Shown piece after piece: positions 25,453 to 35,067 of a stretch of 64,000 nt of DNA. Source of the DNA: Flavihumibacter soli (GTDB lineage Bacteria; Bacteroidota; Bacteroidia; Sphingobacteriales; Sphingobacteriaceae). Positions within the stretch are counted from its first letter, which is position 1, and every line of letters starts with the position of its first letter. The stretch spans positions 248,001 through 312,000 of the forward strand of contig NZ_JAAFZB010000095.1 in the NCBI RefSeq assembly GCF_010692725.1. The letters are read 5' to 3'. Below the pieces are notes generated by a model. The model was not told the origin of the DNA, made no database searches, and saw only the letters and a program-made list of their open reading frames with translations. A program made the translations under genes and the position numbers.

Positions 25453-26931
25453 TTAGTCGTTTCTAAAACCCTCTGCAATGGTGTAGCGTTTCTGATTAAA
25501 TATTTCTACCAGCTTATTAACCCAGAATTGTCTTGTTATGATAAATACCAGACCGGTTAATCCGATCACGGTAAGGCCCGCCTCCGGATAACCCAGCCAT
25601 TGCAGCGGATAGAAAATAATAAAAGGGGTGATTAACAAAGGAATTGACAATATCCACTGACTGGCACCTACTCCCTCCCAGTTGAAGGATGCACTTTTAG
25701 AGAGGTCGATACGCCGGTAATTACGATTGGCAAAATATAGAACCATGAGGCTATTCACCCCCAGGTTCCAGAGGTACATAATACAGTGGATCATTATGAT
25801 CTTCCAGCCGAAATAAGCGTATGGGATAGTCAGGATCAGGTTTATCGTTGAGAAAATGGTGAACAGTAAGAATTTGGACTTAAAGAAATCTTCAATATTT
25901 ATCCGGCTGGTCAATATTCCATCGAAGTGACTGCTTTGCCAGCTAAACATAAACTGCCCGTAATTGATAATGAATATACCAGTCATGAACATCCCGCAAA
26001 AGATGGCAGCGCCATAGCCTGCTCCGAGCTTAGGATTGTTATAAAATAGCAATCCGTAAAACAGGAAGAAGAAACTCATCATAATTGCTGACTTGGGCCT
26101 CTTATTCCTTAATATTAATTTCAGCTCATTAGCCACCAGATCACCCAACTTCCCGAACCGGTTCAGGAAAGGAAAGTCGGAAACCGATTTACCGGACACA
26201 GAAGCCGAGTGCAATTCATCCAGGTAGAGATTGCTTTTCAGGAAGAAGTAATTTATGAAATACATCCCCACGGCAAGAAGCAAGGGCATGATTGCCAGGA
26301 CAGGTTGTGCGATAATTGCGGCAAATATGAGAGTAGAGATCGCTGAAAAAGAGATAGCATGCAGGTAAAAATCCAGAAAGATCAGCAGGCCAATGACCCC
26401 GAGAAAAGCAAGCATCCACCATGCGTTGAGATTAACTTTCCGCTTTAGCCACAAGCTAAAAAAGTGATTGAAGAGCGTGCAGCCCAGAATGGCTACCAGC
26501 AGACCGCAAAATACAGCAATACCATGCTGTGGCAGTACAATCTTTATAAGAAACGGCAGCGTGAGGATAAACGGAGCCAGGTTAAAGCCTGATGATAATG
26601 ATATAAAAGAGAGGTAATTGATGATCTGCCTTCTTTTGATATCCAGGTTAAGATAGGGCTTAACACTGAGGGTAGGAAGTTCCTGCATTTGAAACCTTGT
26701 AAGCGTATCCAACAGGAAGTAGTACAGCAAACAGGAAGTAAAGGCAGAAACTACATCGACATTGGGAAATACGCTTAATAAGATCTTATCAAGAAAAAAA
26801 GAAACGAGCAGCAGGTTAGCAAATAGATAAAGGATCAGCAATGCCATTATCACCCGGATAGTAATGCTTTTTCCTGAATTCTTAGATCGCCAGAACGCTT
26901 TCCACTGGTGATGAATAAGAGTTAATGTCAT
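25453..26931 (-). CDS. DUF5687 ABC-type permease
   Basis: Integral membrane partner of the adjacent ATPase, 492 residues with about 12 hydrophobic segments and no catalytic motif. The ATG at 26931 is preferred to the upstream one at 26955 because it gives the family opening MTLTLIHHQWKAFWRSKNSG, which I associate with DUF5687 of Bacteroidota. The role is presumably export, with substrate unknown. The 2-bp gap to the ATPase gene implies translational coupling. The pair lies upstream of the SDR gene on the same strand. Confidence 0.85.
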   Translation of the reverse strand: MTLTLIHHQWKAFWRSKNSGKSITIRVIMALLILYLFANLLLVSFFLDKILLSVFPNVDVVSAFTSCLLYYFLLDTLTRFQMQELPTLSVKPYLNLDIKRRQIINYLSFISLSSGFNLAPFILTLPFLIKIVLPQHGIAVFCGLLVAILGCTLFNHFFSLWLKRKVNLNAWWMLAFLGVIGLLIFLDFYLHAISFSAISTLIFAAIIAQPVLAIMPLLLAVGMYFINYFFLKSNLYLDELHSASVSGKSVSDFPFLNRFGKLGDLVANELKLILRNKRPKSAIMMSFFFLFYGLLFYNNPKLGAGYGAAIFCGMFMTGIFIINYGQFMFSWQSSHFDGILTSRINIEDFFKSKFLLFTIFSTINLILTIPYAYFGWKIIMIHCIMYLWNLGVNSLMVLYFANRNYRRIDLSKSASFNWEGVGASQWILSIPLLITPFIIFYPLQWLGYPEAGLTVIGLTGLVFIITRQFWVNKLVEIFNQKRYTIAEGFRND

Positions 26932-26980
26932 GCCTTGAAAGTAAGAAAAAATCAATTAAGAATAGTTACCGCAATTCCTG

Positions 26981-28261
26981 TCAATACTTATAGCGGTTTT
27001 TCCAAAGGGAACGCAGACGTTCTCTCAGCTTCTCCTCTGCTGAATTCTTGCCAGGGTCGTAAAGAACTGTCCCGCTTAGCTTATCCGGAAAAAACTCCTG
27101 GTCTGAGAAATTGCCTTCGTAGCCATGTGAATACTGGTATTCCTTACCATAACCGATATTCTTCATCAATTTTGTGGGCGCATTACGGAGATGCAGCGGT
27201 ACAGACTGGTCGCCTGTGCGGTCAACAAGCTCCTGCGCCTTATTTATTGCTTCATAACTGGCATTACTCTTTGGAGATGAGGCCAGGTAGGTAACAGTCT
27301 GAGACAATATAATGCGTGATTCCGGCCAGCCAATAACATTCACCGCCTGGAAGCAATTGTTTGCTAGCAGCAAAGCATTGGGATTGGCGTTACCAATATC
27401 CTCCGACGCCAGGATCAGCAATCGGCGGGCGATGAATGATGGATCCTCGCCCCCGGCAATCATCCGGGCCAGCCAGTAGACTGCCGCATTGGGATCGCTC
27501 CCGCGAATTGACTTGATGAAAGCAGAAATTATATCGTAATGCTGTTCGCCGGCTTTGTCATAAAGTGCCATGTTCTGCTGTACGTTCTTGAGCACGACTT
27601 CATTAGTGATTATAACATCGGTCTTGTTAACGGCATTTACCACCAGTTCTAAAACGTTCAGCAACTTCCGCGCATCACCACCGGAAAGGCGAAGCAACGC
27701 TTCATATTCTTTGATCTGAACTTTCCTCTTGCTGAGATATTGATCTTCCTTTAACGCCTTGCTAAGTAAGGAGTGAAGGTCCCCTTCTTCAAGATTTTTG
27801 AGAATATATACCTGGGAACGGGAGAGTAAAGCTGAGATAACTTCAAAGGACGGGTTTTCTGTAGTTGCACCGATCAGCGTAACAAGGCCCCGTTCTACAG
27901 CACCAAGCAATGAGTCCTGCTGTGACTTTGAAAATCGGTGTATCTCGTCAATAAAAAGAATGGGAAGATTTTCGTTTTCGGCCTTCAGTTTTGAAGCTTT
28001 GTCTATTACCTCCCGGATATCCTTTACCCCGGAGTTAATGGCACTCAAACTGAAAAAAGGCCTGTCAAGCTGATTGGCGATAATGAAGGCAAGTGTGGTT
28101 TTGCCTACACCGGGAGGTCCCCATAGCAGTAATGATGGCAGATTACCACTCTCTATAGCCCTTCGGAGTATGGCATCGCTTCCAACCAGGTGCTGCTGAC
28201 CAACATAGTCGTCCAGCGTCGTGGGGCGCATACGTTCAGCTAAAGGTGGAATAGTAGCCAT
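26981..28261 (-). CDS. rarA: Replication-associated recombination protein A (RarA/MgsA)
   Basis: AAA+ ATPase acting at stalled replication forks, related to clamp-loader subunits. The ATG at 28261 is chosen over 28309 because it gives the conserved start MATIPPLAERMRPTTLDDYV. Walker A LLWGPPGVGKTTLAFI, Walker B ILFIDEIHRFSKSQQD, sensor ATTENPSFEVISALLSRSQV and the arginine-bearing GGDARKLLNVLEL are visible. The C-terminal tetramerisation region ends with GYGKEYQYSHGYEG and FPDKL, both typical. Length about 426 is normal. It is convergent with nothing; the cyanophycin synthetase lies upstream on the same strand, 84 bp away. Confidence 0.96.
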   Translation of the reverse strand: MATIPPLAERMRPTTLDDYVGQQHLVGSDAILRRAIESGNLPSLLLWGPPGVGKTTLAFIIANQLDRPFFSLSAINSGVKDIREVIDKASKLKAENENLPILFIDEIHRFSKSQQDSLLGAVERGLVTLIGATTENPSFEVISALLSRSQVYILKNLEEGDLHSLLSKALKEDQYLSKRKVQIKEYEALLRLSGGDARKLLNVLELVVNAVNKTDVIITNEVVLKNVQQNMALYDKAGEQHYDIISAFIKSIRGSDPNAAVYWLARMIAGGEDPSFIARRLLILASEDIGNANPNALLLANNCFQAVNVIGWPESRIILSQTVTYLASSPKSNASYEAINKAQELVDRTGDQSVPLHLRNAPTKLMKNIGYGKEYQYSHGYEGNFSDQEFFPDKLSGTVLYDPGKNSAEEKLRERLRSLWKNRYKY

Positions 28262-28344
28262 AGCAATTGATTTTTCCGGGAGATTGTAAAAATAGGTTTC
28301 AGCTATCATTATTCCAGCTGAAACCTATTCCCTCTAATATAGAT

Positions 28345-30966
28345 TTATTCCCTGATGCCCGCTTCCCTATCCTGATAAGCCTGAACGGCTTCAAGTGCGT
28401 GGCTCACAGAGTCGCCAATGATCGTAATGAATGATCCCTGGCGTGCATTATCGATAGAGAAAGCTAAAGCCTTATCCCCTTCATTGATCACCTCAACCGG
28501 CAATTCGGGATTCACCTCTCTGATGCCTTCCAGTAAGAGATCTACCATGTTTTCACGTGTTCGCCCACGAAGATATTTCTCCTGACAGATTATGATATCA
28601 TTAAACATCCGCGCGGAAATACGACCCACTTCCCGGAGATCATCATCCCGCCGGTCGCCGGTGCCGGAAATGATGCCGGTGTGATGCTCCACATCCAGAG
28701 TGGCCAGAAAATCTTTGATTCCGTTTAAACCCGCCGGGTTATGGGCAAAGTCTACCATCAGCCGGAAATCCTTGAAATTGAAGATGTTCATCCGGCCCGG
28801 CGTGTGGGCAGCGGACGGAACAAAAGTCTCCAGTGACAGCCGGATATCTTCGATCTTGAAGCCCCAGACGAATGTCGCAAGACTTGCAGCCAGCGCATTC
28901 TGGGTCATGAAACTCACGGTACCATTGAACGTGATCGGCACGTGCGTAACCTTCTCTATACGGATTTTCCAATCGCCCTTTTTTATGGTAATAAACCCAT
29001 TTTCATAGACCGCAGCAATTCCACCTTTACGGCAGTGTTCCACAACTACAGGGTTCTTTTCATCAAGAGTAAAAAAGGCGACATTACAGCGGGCTTCTCT
29101 GCCAATCTTAACGCAATGCTTATCATCGGCGTTCAATATAGCCCAGCCATCTCTTTTTACGGCGCCCACCACGACGCCTTTTACACGCGCCAGATCTTCT
29201 AAGGTATGTATTTCGGAAATACCGAGGTGATCTTCCTGGATGTTCGTTATCACCGCAATATCGCAGTTTGAGAAGCCGAGACCGGAACGAAGAATTCCTC
29301 CCCGGGCTGTTTCCAGGACAGCAAACTCAACTGTAGGATCCTTCAACACAAATTCGGCACTTACAGGTCCTGTAGTGTCGCCCTTCAACATCATTGAATT
29401 CTGGATGTAAACACCATCAGAAGTCGTATATCCGACACGATAACCGTTATTTTTAACAATATGAGCGATAAGCCTCGTAGTAGTGGTTTTGCCGTTTGTT
29501 CCGGTTACTGCTATGATAGGAATGCCCGCAGATTTTCCCGGCGGGTAAAGCATATCGATCACCGGCGCAGCTACATTTCGCGGTAAGCCCTCACTAGGCG
29601 CCAGGTGCATCCTGAATCCGGGCGCGGCATTTACCTCCAGCACTACACCTCCGTTATCCGTTAAAGGCTCTGTCAGGTTTTCGGCCATAATATCGATCCC
29701 GCATATGTCGAGGCCCACAACGCGCGCTATACGCTCGCAGATAAAAACATTTTGTGGGTGAACCATATCCGTGACATCAATTGAAGTTCCACCGGTACTA
29801 AGATTAGCCGTTGACTTAAGGTATACTATCTCACCCTTTTCCGGAACAGTGTCTAATTTGTACCCTCTTTTGGCGAGCAAATCCATCGAATCCCTGTCAA
29901 CGGTGATCTCTGTTAACACGTTTTCATGCCCATATCCACGACGCGGATCTTTGTTCTCTGCATCAATCAGCTCCTGAATGGTTCGAGCCCCGTCGGCAAC
30001 CACATTGGCCGGCACACGCTGAGCGGCCGCAACCATGGTGTTATCAATTACCAGGACGCGAAAATCGTGACCAGTAATAAAGCTTTCAACGATAACGCGG
30101 TGAGAATATTTCTGGGCATATGCAAATGCTTCGACGGCTTCAGCCTCCGTCTTAACGTTGATAGTAGCACCTTTACCATGATTTCCGTTTAATGGTTTGA
30201 ACACCAAAGGAAAACCAATTTTCTTAATCGCCTCCTGCAGGCCTTCCGCATTTGAAATAGTCAGTCCCTTGGCAACGGGAATGGCCTGTTCCTTCAGGAT
30301 ACGTTTGGTTTCGTCTTTATTTCCAGCAATGTCAACTGCAATACTGCTGGTTTTGTCAGTCATAGTGGCTCGGAACCGTACCTGGTTCTTGCCATAACCA
30401 AGCTGAACCAGTGAACTGCTGTTCAGCCGGATAAATGGAATCCTTCGTGCTACTGCTTCATCCACAATGGAGGCCGTACTTGGACCAAAACGCTCACGCT
30501 CACGCATCTTCTTCATAGTGAGAATATCCTTCTCGAGGTCATAATCCTGACCGTCGATCAGTGCCCGGGCAATATTGACCGCAGCTTCGGCGGCGTAAAC
30601 CCCGACAGATTCTTCGATATAGCTGAACACGACATGATATGTCCCGCTTTTGCGGGTTTCGCGGGTCCGGCCAAATCCGGTTTCCATTCCCGCGATGCTT
30701 TGAATTTCAAGTGCAATATGTTCGATCACGTGGCCCATCCACGTTCCTTTATCTATCCGTTCAAACAGGCCGCCTGGCTTTCCGGGCGAGCAGCGATGAG
30801 TTATCAGGCTTGGTATCAGTGCCTCGATCCGTTCCCGGAAACCAGGAATTTTATTAGTTGGAAACTGCTCCAGTTCTTCCAGATCAAGACGCATCTGGAT
30901 CAGCTTTCTCCGGCGAATTGACCAAATATTAGGACCCTTTAAAGCTTGTATACCAAGTATTTTCAT
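28345..30966 (-). CDS. cphA: Cyanophycin synthetase
   Basis: Makes cyanophycin, a polymer with a poly-aspartate backbone and arginine on each side chain, from Asp, Arg and ATP. The 873 residues match CphA1. The N-terminal domain (1-160) leads to an ATP-grasp domain (about 220-480; GFPLVFKPLNGNHGKGATIN, VLEVNAAPGFRMH) that adds Asp. A Mur-ligase-like domain from about 485 has the P loop VTGTNGKTTTTRLIAHI (K493) and adds Arg; MVDFAHNPAGLNGI is the usual late motif. No break or missing motif is seen. It is divergent from cyanophycinase, and the arginine operon lies about 2 kb beyond the cyanophycin genes. Confidence 0.95.
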   Translation of the reverse strand: MKILGIQALKGPNIWSIRRRKLIQMRLDLEELEQFPTNKIPGFRERIEALIPSLITHRCSPGKPGGLFERIDKGTWMGHVIEHIALEIQSIAGMETGFGRTRETRKSGTYHVVFSYIEESVGVYAAEAAVNIARALIDGQDYDLEKDILTMKKMRERERFGPSTASIVDEAVARRIPFIRLNSSSLVQLGYGKNQVRFRATMTDKTSSIAVDIAGNKDETKRILKEQAIPVAKGLTISNAEGLQEAIKKIGFPLVFKPLNGNHGKGATINVKTEAEAVEAFAYAQKYSHRVIVESFITGHDFRVLVIDNTMVAAAQRVPANVVADGARTIQELIDAENKDPRRGYGHENVLTEITVDRDSMDLLAKRGYKLDTVPEKGEIVYLKSTANLSTGGTSIDVTDMVHPQNVFICERIARVVGLDICGIDIMAENLTEPLTDNGGVVLEVNAAPGFRMHLAPSEGLPRNVAAPVIDMLYPPGKSAGIPIIAVTGTNGKTTTTRLIAHIVKNNGYRVGYTTSDGVYIQNSMMLKGDTTGPVSAEFVLKDPTVEFAVLETARGGILRSGLGFSNCDIAVITNIQEDHLGISEIHTLEDLARVKGVVVGAVKRDGWAILNADDKHCVKIGREARCNVAFFTLDEKNPVVVEHCRKGGIAAVYENGFITIKKGDWKIRIEKVTHVPITFNGTVSFMTQNALAASLATFVWGFKIEDIRLSLETFVPSAAHTPGRMNIFNFKDFRLMVDFAHNPAGLNGIKDFLATLDVEHHTGIISGTGDRRDDDLREVGRISARMFNDIIICQEKYLRGRTRENMVDLLLEGIREVNPELPVEVINEGDKALAFSIDNARQGSFITIIGDSVSHALEAVQAYQDREAGIRE

Positions 30967-31168
30967 TTTTATAAACTATATTTTGGTGAAATTTCGCTCA
31001 AATCACTCCTACCCTTCCTTTCTGGCACTCCTGCACGGACCTAAGCGGTTATGAATGTATGAAAAGGAATGATTATTGGGACAAAAATCAGTACATAAAC
31101 CAGTAATAATATATAAAGTTTTGTGGATAAGTTTGAAAACTAATGTTTAAACTTCTTTACATGAGTTA

Positions 31169-31176
31169 TATATTTG
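31169..31176 (+). promoter_or_regulatory. Candidate -7 element of the cyanophycinase operon
   Basis: TATATTTG fits TAnnTTTG and lies 27 bases before the cyanophycinase ATG. At the expected distance upstream there is only a TTT-rich stretch, so the -33 element is weak. Confidence 0.5.
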
Positions 31177-31202
31177 GCATTGTTGCATAACATCATTCAA
31201 TT

Positions 31203-32105
31203 ATGGTTCCAAAAGGTAAGCTCGTTATTATTGGCGGCGCAGTAGATCTGGGAAGCTCATTAAATTTTAACGAGAATATCAGCCACCCACATTATATCAA
31301 ATTTTTCGAAAGAGGGATTCTAAAACGCGTTATCACCGAATCTTCCAAAGCAGAAAACTCCGTTGTAGAGGTAATTACCACCGCCTCCCAGATCCCGGAT
31401 ATCGTTGGGGTCGAGTACATTAAGTCATTTAATCAACTCCAGGTTTATAACATCAACGTCCTCCATATCAAAAGCCGGGAGGACGCAAACAGGGAAGACT
31501 ATATCGAGCGCCTTCAAAAAGCCGACGTGCTGATGTTCACAGGCGGCGACCAGCTTCGTCTGAGTTCCATCTTTGGCGGAACCCGCTTCCTGCAGCTGAT
31601 GAAGAAGAAGTATATGGAGGAGGATTTTCTGATCGCTGGCACTTCTGCAGGAGCCGCAGCTGCTTCTACCAATATGATCTACAGGGGCAGTAGCAGCGAA
31701 GCTTTGGTTAAAGGTGAAGTTCAGATCACTGCCGGACTGGGATTAATTGATTCCGTTATTATCGATACCCATTTTGTACAGCGCGGCAGGATCGGCCGCT
31801 TGTTTTATGCGGTGGCCAGCAATCCCGGCATGCTCGGTATTGGCCTTGGGGAAGACGCCGGACTCTTAATTACGAACGGCGATACCATGGAAGCCATCGG
31901 ATCAGGTCTTACGATTCTGGTTGATGGCCGTTACATCAGCGAAACCAATATCTATGACGTTGACATGGGAGCACCGGTTTCTATCGACAATCTGCGTGTT
32001 CATGTGATGTCGATCTTCGATAAATATGATCTTCATAAACATAACCTGACGATCAATCAGGCGGTAAAGGTTCAGGAAGGCGTTTTTATAAAGGTGAAAC
32101 AATAA
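31203..32105 (+). CDS. cphB: Cyanophycinase
   Basis: Serine peptidase of family S51 that cuts cyanophycin to beta-Asp-Arg dipeptides. The nucleophile S148 is in IAGTSAGAAAAS, the glycine motif FTGGDQLRLSSIFGGT lies near residue 110, and the conserved His/Arg block IDTHFVQRGRIGRLFYAV is near 180. The 300-residue length is normal and there is no export signal, so it works in the cytosol on the storage granule. It is divergent from cyanophycin synthetase (236 bp between) and is followed 4 bp later by an isoaspartyl peptidase, giving a complete degradation route. Confidence 0.95.
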   Translation: MVPKGKLVIIGGAVDLGSSLNFNENISHPHYIKFFERGILKRVITESSKAENSVVEVITTASQIPDIVGVEYIKSFNQLQVYNINVLHIKSREDANREDYIERLQKADVLMFTGGDQLRLSSIFGGTRFLQLMKKKYMEEDFLIAGTSAGAAAASTNMIYRGSSSEALVKGEVQITAGLGLIDSVIIDTHFVQRGRIGRLFYAVASNPGMLGIGLGEDAGLLITNGDTMEAIGSGLTILVDGRYISETNIYDVDMGAPVSIDNLRVHVMSIFDKYDLHKHNLTINQAVKVQEGVFIKVKQ

Positions 32106-32109
32106 GAGT

Positions 32110-32955
32110 ATGAAGCCGAAGCTGATCATTCACGGAGGGTTTTTTAGCGAATCGCTGACCAACCAGGAAATTAAACAGGCCAAGCAGGAAGCTCTGGGTG
32201 AAATTGCGCGCAAATCTGCCGAGTATTTAAAAACTCACTCCGCTTTAAAGACGGTTGTTTATACAGTCTCGCTCTTAGAAGACTGCGAGCTATTCAATGC
32301 AGGCCTAGGCTCTCAGATTCAAAGTGACGGAAAGATAAGGCTCAGCGCTTCTTTAATGGACGGGCAAACCAAGAAATTCTCAGGGGTCATTAATGTTCAA
32401 AATGTTCAAAACCCCATTCAGGTTGCTGAAAAGCTTTTGAAATGTGAAGACAGCGTTTTAAGCTGTGATGGGGCACTGGACTTTGCCCGAAATAACGGTT
32501 TCCCTTTCTTCGACCCGCAGACTGCCCAGCGGCGCGAGGAATATCTTAAAAAATTAAACGGCTCACGGATCGGAACTGTCGGTTGTGTAGCACTCGACGC
32601 AGAGGGCAAACTGGCCGTGGCAACATCTACGGGCGGAAAAGGATTTGAAATTCCCTGCAGAGTAAGCGATTCGGCTACCGTAGCCGGTAATTATGCCAAT
32701 GGCGTCGCAGCCATTTCATGTACAGGCGTCGGCGAAGATATCGTCAGCGCTGCACTGGCCGCCAAAATAGTTACCCGGGTAACCGATGGGTTTACCCTGA
32801 AAGCTGCAGCTGATAAATCTTTTACAGAATTAAAGGAGTTCGATGGTTTCGCAGGTATTATCGGGATCACGGCCGCTGGTGAGATTTATCACTGTGATTC
32901 CCATCCTTATATGGTATGGGCATCCTTCGATGAAGATCTCGAAGTTTTTGACTAA
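32110..32955 (+). CDS. iaaA: Isoaspartyl peptidase/L-asparaginase (Ntn hydrolase)
   Basis: Plant-type asparaginase/isoaspartyl dipeptidase, expected to split the beta-Asp-Arg dipeptides released by cyanophycinase. Self-cleavage should expose T156 in SRIGTVGCVALD. Other family elements are FNAGLGSQIQSDGKI, VATSTGGKGFEIP, RVSDSATVAGNYAN and ISCTGVGEDIVS. The N terminus reads IIHGGFFSE where GGAG is usual, a modest departure. Length 281 is normal. Position 4 bp after cyanophycinase supports the role in cyanophycin use, and frees Asp and Arg for growth. Confidence 0.92.
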   Translation: MKPKLIIHGGFFSESLTNQEIKQAKQEALGEIARKSAEYLKTHSALKTVVYTVSLLEDCELFNAGLGSQIQSDGKIRLSASLMDGQTKKFSGVINVQNVQNPIQVAEKLLKCEDSVLSCDGALDFARNNGFPFFDPQTAQRREEYLKKLNGSRIGTVGCVALDAEGKLAVATSTGGKGFEIPCRVSDSATVAGNYANGVAAISCTGVGEDIVSAALAAKIVTRVTDGFTLKAAADKSFTELKEFDGFAGIIGITAAGEIYHCDSHPYMVWASFDEDLEVFD

Positions 32956-32978
32956 TCCCTGTTATCCGAACCTCGGAA

Positions 32979-33686
32979 CTATTTAAAGAGCAGGTAGATC
33001 ACCGGTTTTTTATGCAGATCAGGAACCTGTTTTTTCCAGTCGGCGATTGTTTTAGTGACTACCATTTCATCTTCACCCGTCAGATTACAGGCGATACAAA
33101 GCCTCGTCTGCGATTGACAGCTTCGCAATATTTCTTCCAGCATAGCATTATTACGAAATGGCGTTTCAATAAAAAGCTGGGTCTGATGATATTTGGCAGA
33201 AAGATTCTCCAGTTCCCTCAACTTACTTGCCCGCTGAAGTTTATCGATAGGTAAATAGCCGTGAAATGTAAAACTCTGCCCGCTAAAACCGGAAGCCATC
33301 AACGCCAGGAGAATAGAACTCGGGCCTACCAAAGGTACTACCTTAATACCTTTCTGATGTGCATAAGCCACTATATCAGCGCCCGGATCTGCGATCCCCG
33401 GACAACCTGCCTCACTCATCAGGCCAACATCTTTTCCATTGAGTATACCCTGAAAAAATTCCTGCAAGTCGCCCTCGCGATTATGCTTTCCGTAATCATG
33501 GATCACAAGTTCATTCTGGGGGATTCTTAAACCAGCTTCCTTCAGAAAACGCCGGGCAGTTTTACCGTTCTCAACAATGTATTCGCTGATGGAATTGATC
33601 GTATCAACCAGGTAAGGGGTAAATGACTTTGCGGACGCGTTTTCAGCGAGCGGTACCGGTATAAGGTATAATGTTCCTGATTTCAA
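32979..33686 (-). CDS. SAM-dependent methyltransferase of the RsmI/YraL family
   Basis: 235-residue tetrapyrrole-methylase-fold protein close to RsmI, which 2'-O-methylates C1402 of 16S rRNA. Family motifs are GLMSEAGCPGIADPGADIVA (residues about 87-106), VVPLVGPSSILLALMASGF, FTFHGYLP and FIETPFRNNAMLEEIL. The N-terminal GTLYLIPVPL is a variant of the RsmI opening, so a paralog with another target is possible. The start codon is TTG at 33686, with AGGAAG about 10 bases before it; no in-frame ATG occurs before the first conserved motif. Confidence 0.85.
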   Translation of the reverse strand: MKSGTLYLIPVPLAENASAKSFTPYLVDTINSISEYIVENGKTARRFLKEAGLRIPQNELVIHDYGKHNREGDLQEFFQGILNGKDVGLMSEAGCPGIADPGADIVAYAHQKGIKVVPLVGPSSILLALMASGFSGQSFTFHGYLPIDKLQRASKLRELENLSAKYHQTQLFIETPFRNNAMLEEILRSCQSQTRLCIACNLTGEDEMVVTKTIADWKKQVPDLHKKPVIYLLFK

Positions 33687-33753
33687 AAAAGATCTTCCTA
33701 ACTATCTGATGTATATAAAACTCTCAGGCTCAAAACCCAACCTGCTATTACTG

Positions 33754-35010
33754 TTAATGAAGTTTCTCCAATGCGGCCTTCACATTGGGAACCATGGCCT
33801 GTATGTCAGCCAGCGAACAGCCTCCTACGGAAGCCCGGAACCAGTTCATGTCGCTTCCGCTACCAAAGGCAGAGAATGGAACAAAAGCAACCTTGGCCTC
33901 TTTGATAAGGTAGAAATTAACGTCGGCACTTGTTTTCAATAAGTCTCCATCCGCAGTCGTCTTTCCCGTATAATCTACTTTCACCGTTAAATAGATAGCC
34001 CCCATTGGCTCGATAGAGTCAACCATGAAACCCTCGGATTTCAATTGCATAATACCCTGGTACAGCGCATCAAGGCTCCGTTGCAGCTGATTCTTGAAGG
34101 AATGCAGGTAAGTATTGAGTTCAACTGTCTGAGTGAGAAACTTTGCCGTAGCAACCTGTTCAGCCTTCGGTGACCATGCACCCACATGACCTAAAATTGA
34201 TCGCATTTTTCCAATGATCTCTTGCGGACCAAAAGCCCAGCCTACTCTCACACCGGTAGCAGCGAAGCACTTAGAAATCCCATCAATAAAGATCACGTAA
34301 TCTTTGATCTCAGGGCGAAGGTTGACCGGTTCAAAATGCTGATGATCACCAAAGGTCAGAAGGGAATAGATCTGGTCATATAACAGGTACAATGGCTTTT
34401 CACCAGGCTTTCGGTTCTTATTCTCCTCGATCACAAGATCACATATCTCTTCTAAACCACCTTTTGTGAACATCGTTCCCGTTGGGTTTAACGGCGAACA
34501 CAAGGCCAGTAATGTTGCCCCCGCTAAATGCGGACGCAGATCATCTGCAGTAGGCATAAAATTGTTTTCCGCAGAGGTAGGGACCGGGATTCCATTTGCA
34601 CCGGAAAGATGGCAATAGTGATTGTTATTCCATGACGGCGTCGGGTAAACCACCTTATCGCCTGGATCTACCAGGGCAAGATAGGTGGCATATATCAAAG
34701 GGCGGGAACCTCCCGCAACCAAGATCTGGTTGATGTCATAATCCAGGTGGTATCGCTCCTTAAGAAATACAGAAATATTTTCGCGGAGAACAGTTACTCC
34801 GTCTGCAGGCGGGTAATTAGTATGATTTGCGTGATAAGCATCAATAATACCATGTTTTAATCCCGTCGGAATTGGAAAAATAGCAGGGTCAAAATCACCG
34901 ATTGTCAGGTTGGCAATTTTCTCACCCCGCTTCTTCAGCTCATTGATCTCACCGCCGATTTTAATTATCTCTGACCCTTTTAAAGTCTGTGCTAAAGCTG
35001 ATACACTCAT
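33754..35010 (-). CDS. PLP-dependent class I aminotransferase (aspartate-aminotransferase-like)
   Basis: Fold-type I aminotransferase of 418 residues, about the length of AspC/AraT types. The PLP lysine lies in IDGISKCFAATGVRVGW (near 250); other signatures are NYPPADGVTVLRE, ALCSPLNPTGTMF (Asn, near 170), LYDQIYSLL (Asp/Tyr) and FRASVGGCS (substrate Arg). Substrate cannot be fixed; aspartate or aromatic acids are likely. It sits immediately downstream (57 bp) of argH in the same direction and may be co-transcribed with the arginine genes. Asp formation would also suit cyanophycin synthesis, but that is inference. Confidence 0.88.
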   Translation of the reverse strand: MSVSALAQTLKGSEIIKIGGEINELKKRGEKIANLTIGDFDPAIFPIPTGLKHGIIDAYHANHTNYPPADGVTVLRENISVFLKERYHLDYDINQILVAGGSRPLIYATYLALVDPGDKVVYPTPSWNNNHYCHLSGANGIPVPTSAENNFMPTADDLRPHLAGATLLALCSPLNPTGTMFTKGGLEEICDLVIEENKNRKPGEKPLYLLYDQIYSLLTFGDHQHFEPVNLRPEIKDYVIFIDGISKCFAATGVRVGWAFGPQEIIGKMRSILGHVGAWSPKAEQVATAKFLTQTVELNTYLHSFKNQLQRSLDALYQGIMQLKSEGFMVDSIEPMGAIYLTVKVDYTGKTTADGDLLKTSADVNFYLIKEAKVAFVPFSAFGSGSDMNWFRASVGGCSLADIQAMVPNVKAALEKLH

Positions 35011-35067
35011 CCCGATTATTTTTATTTTTAGTTAAACAGCGTCCCGAGGGACTATAAGTTAGTAAAA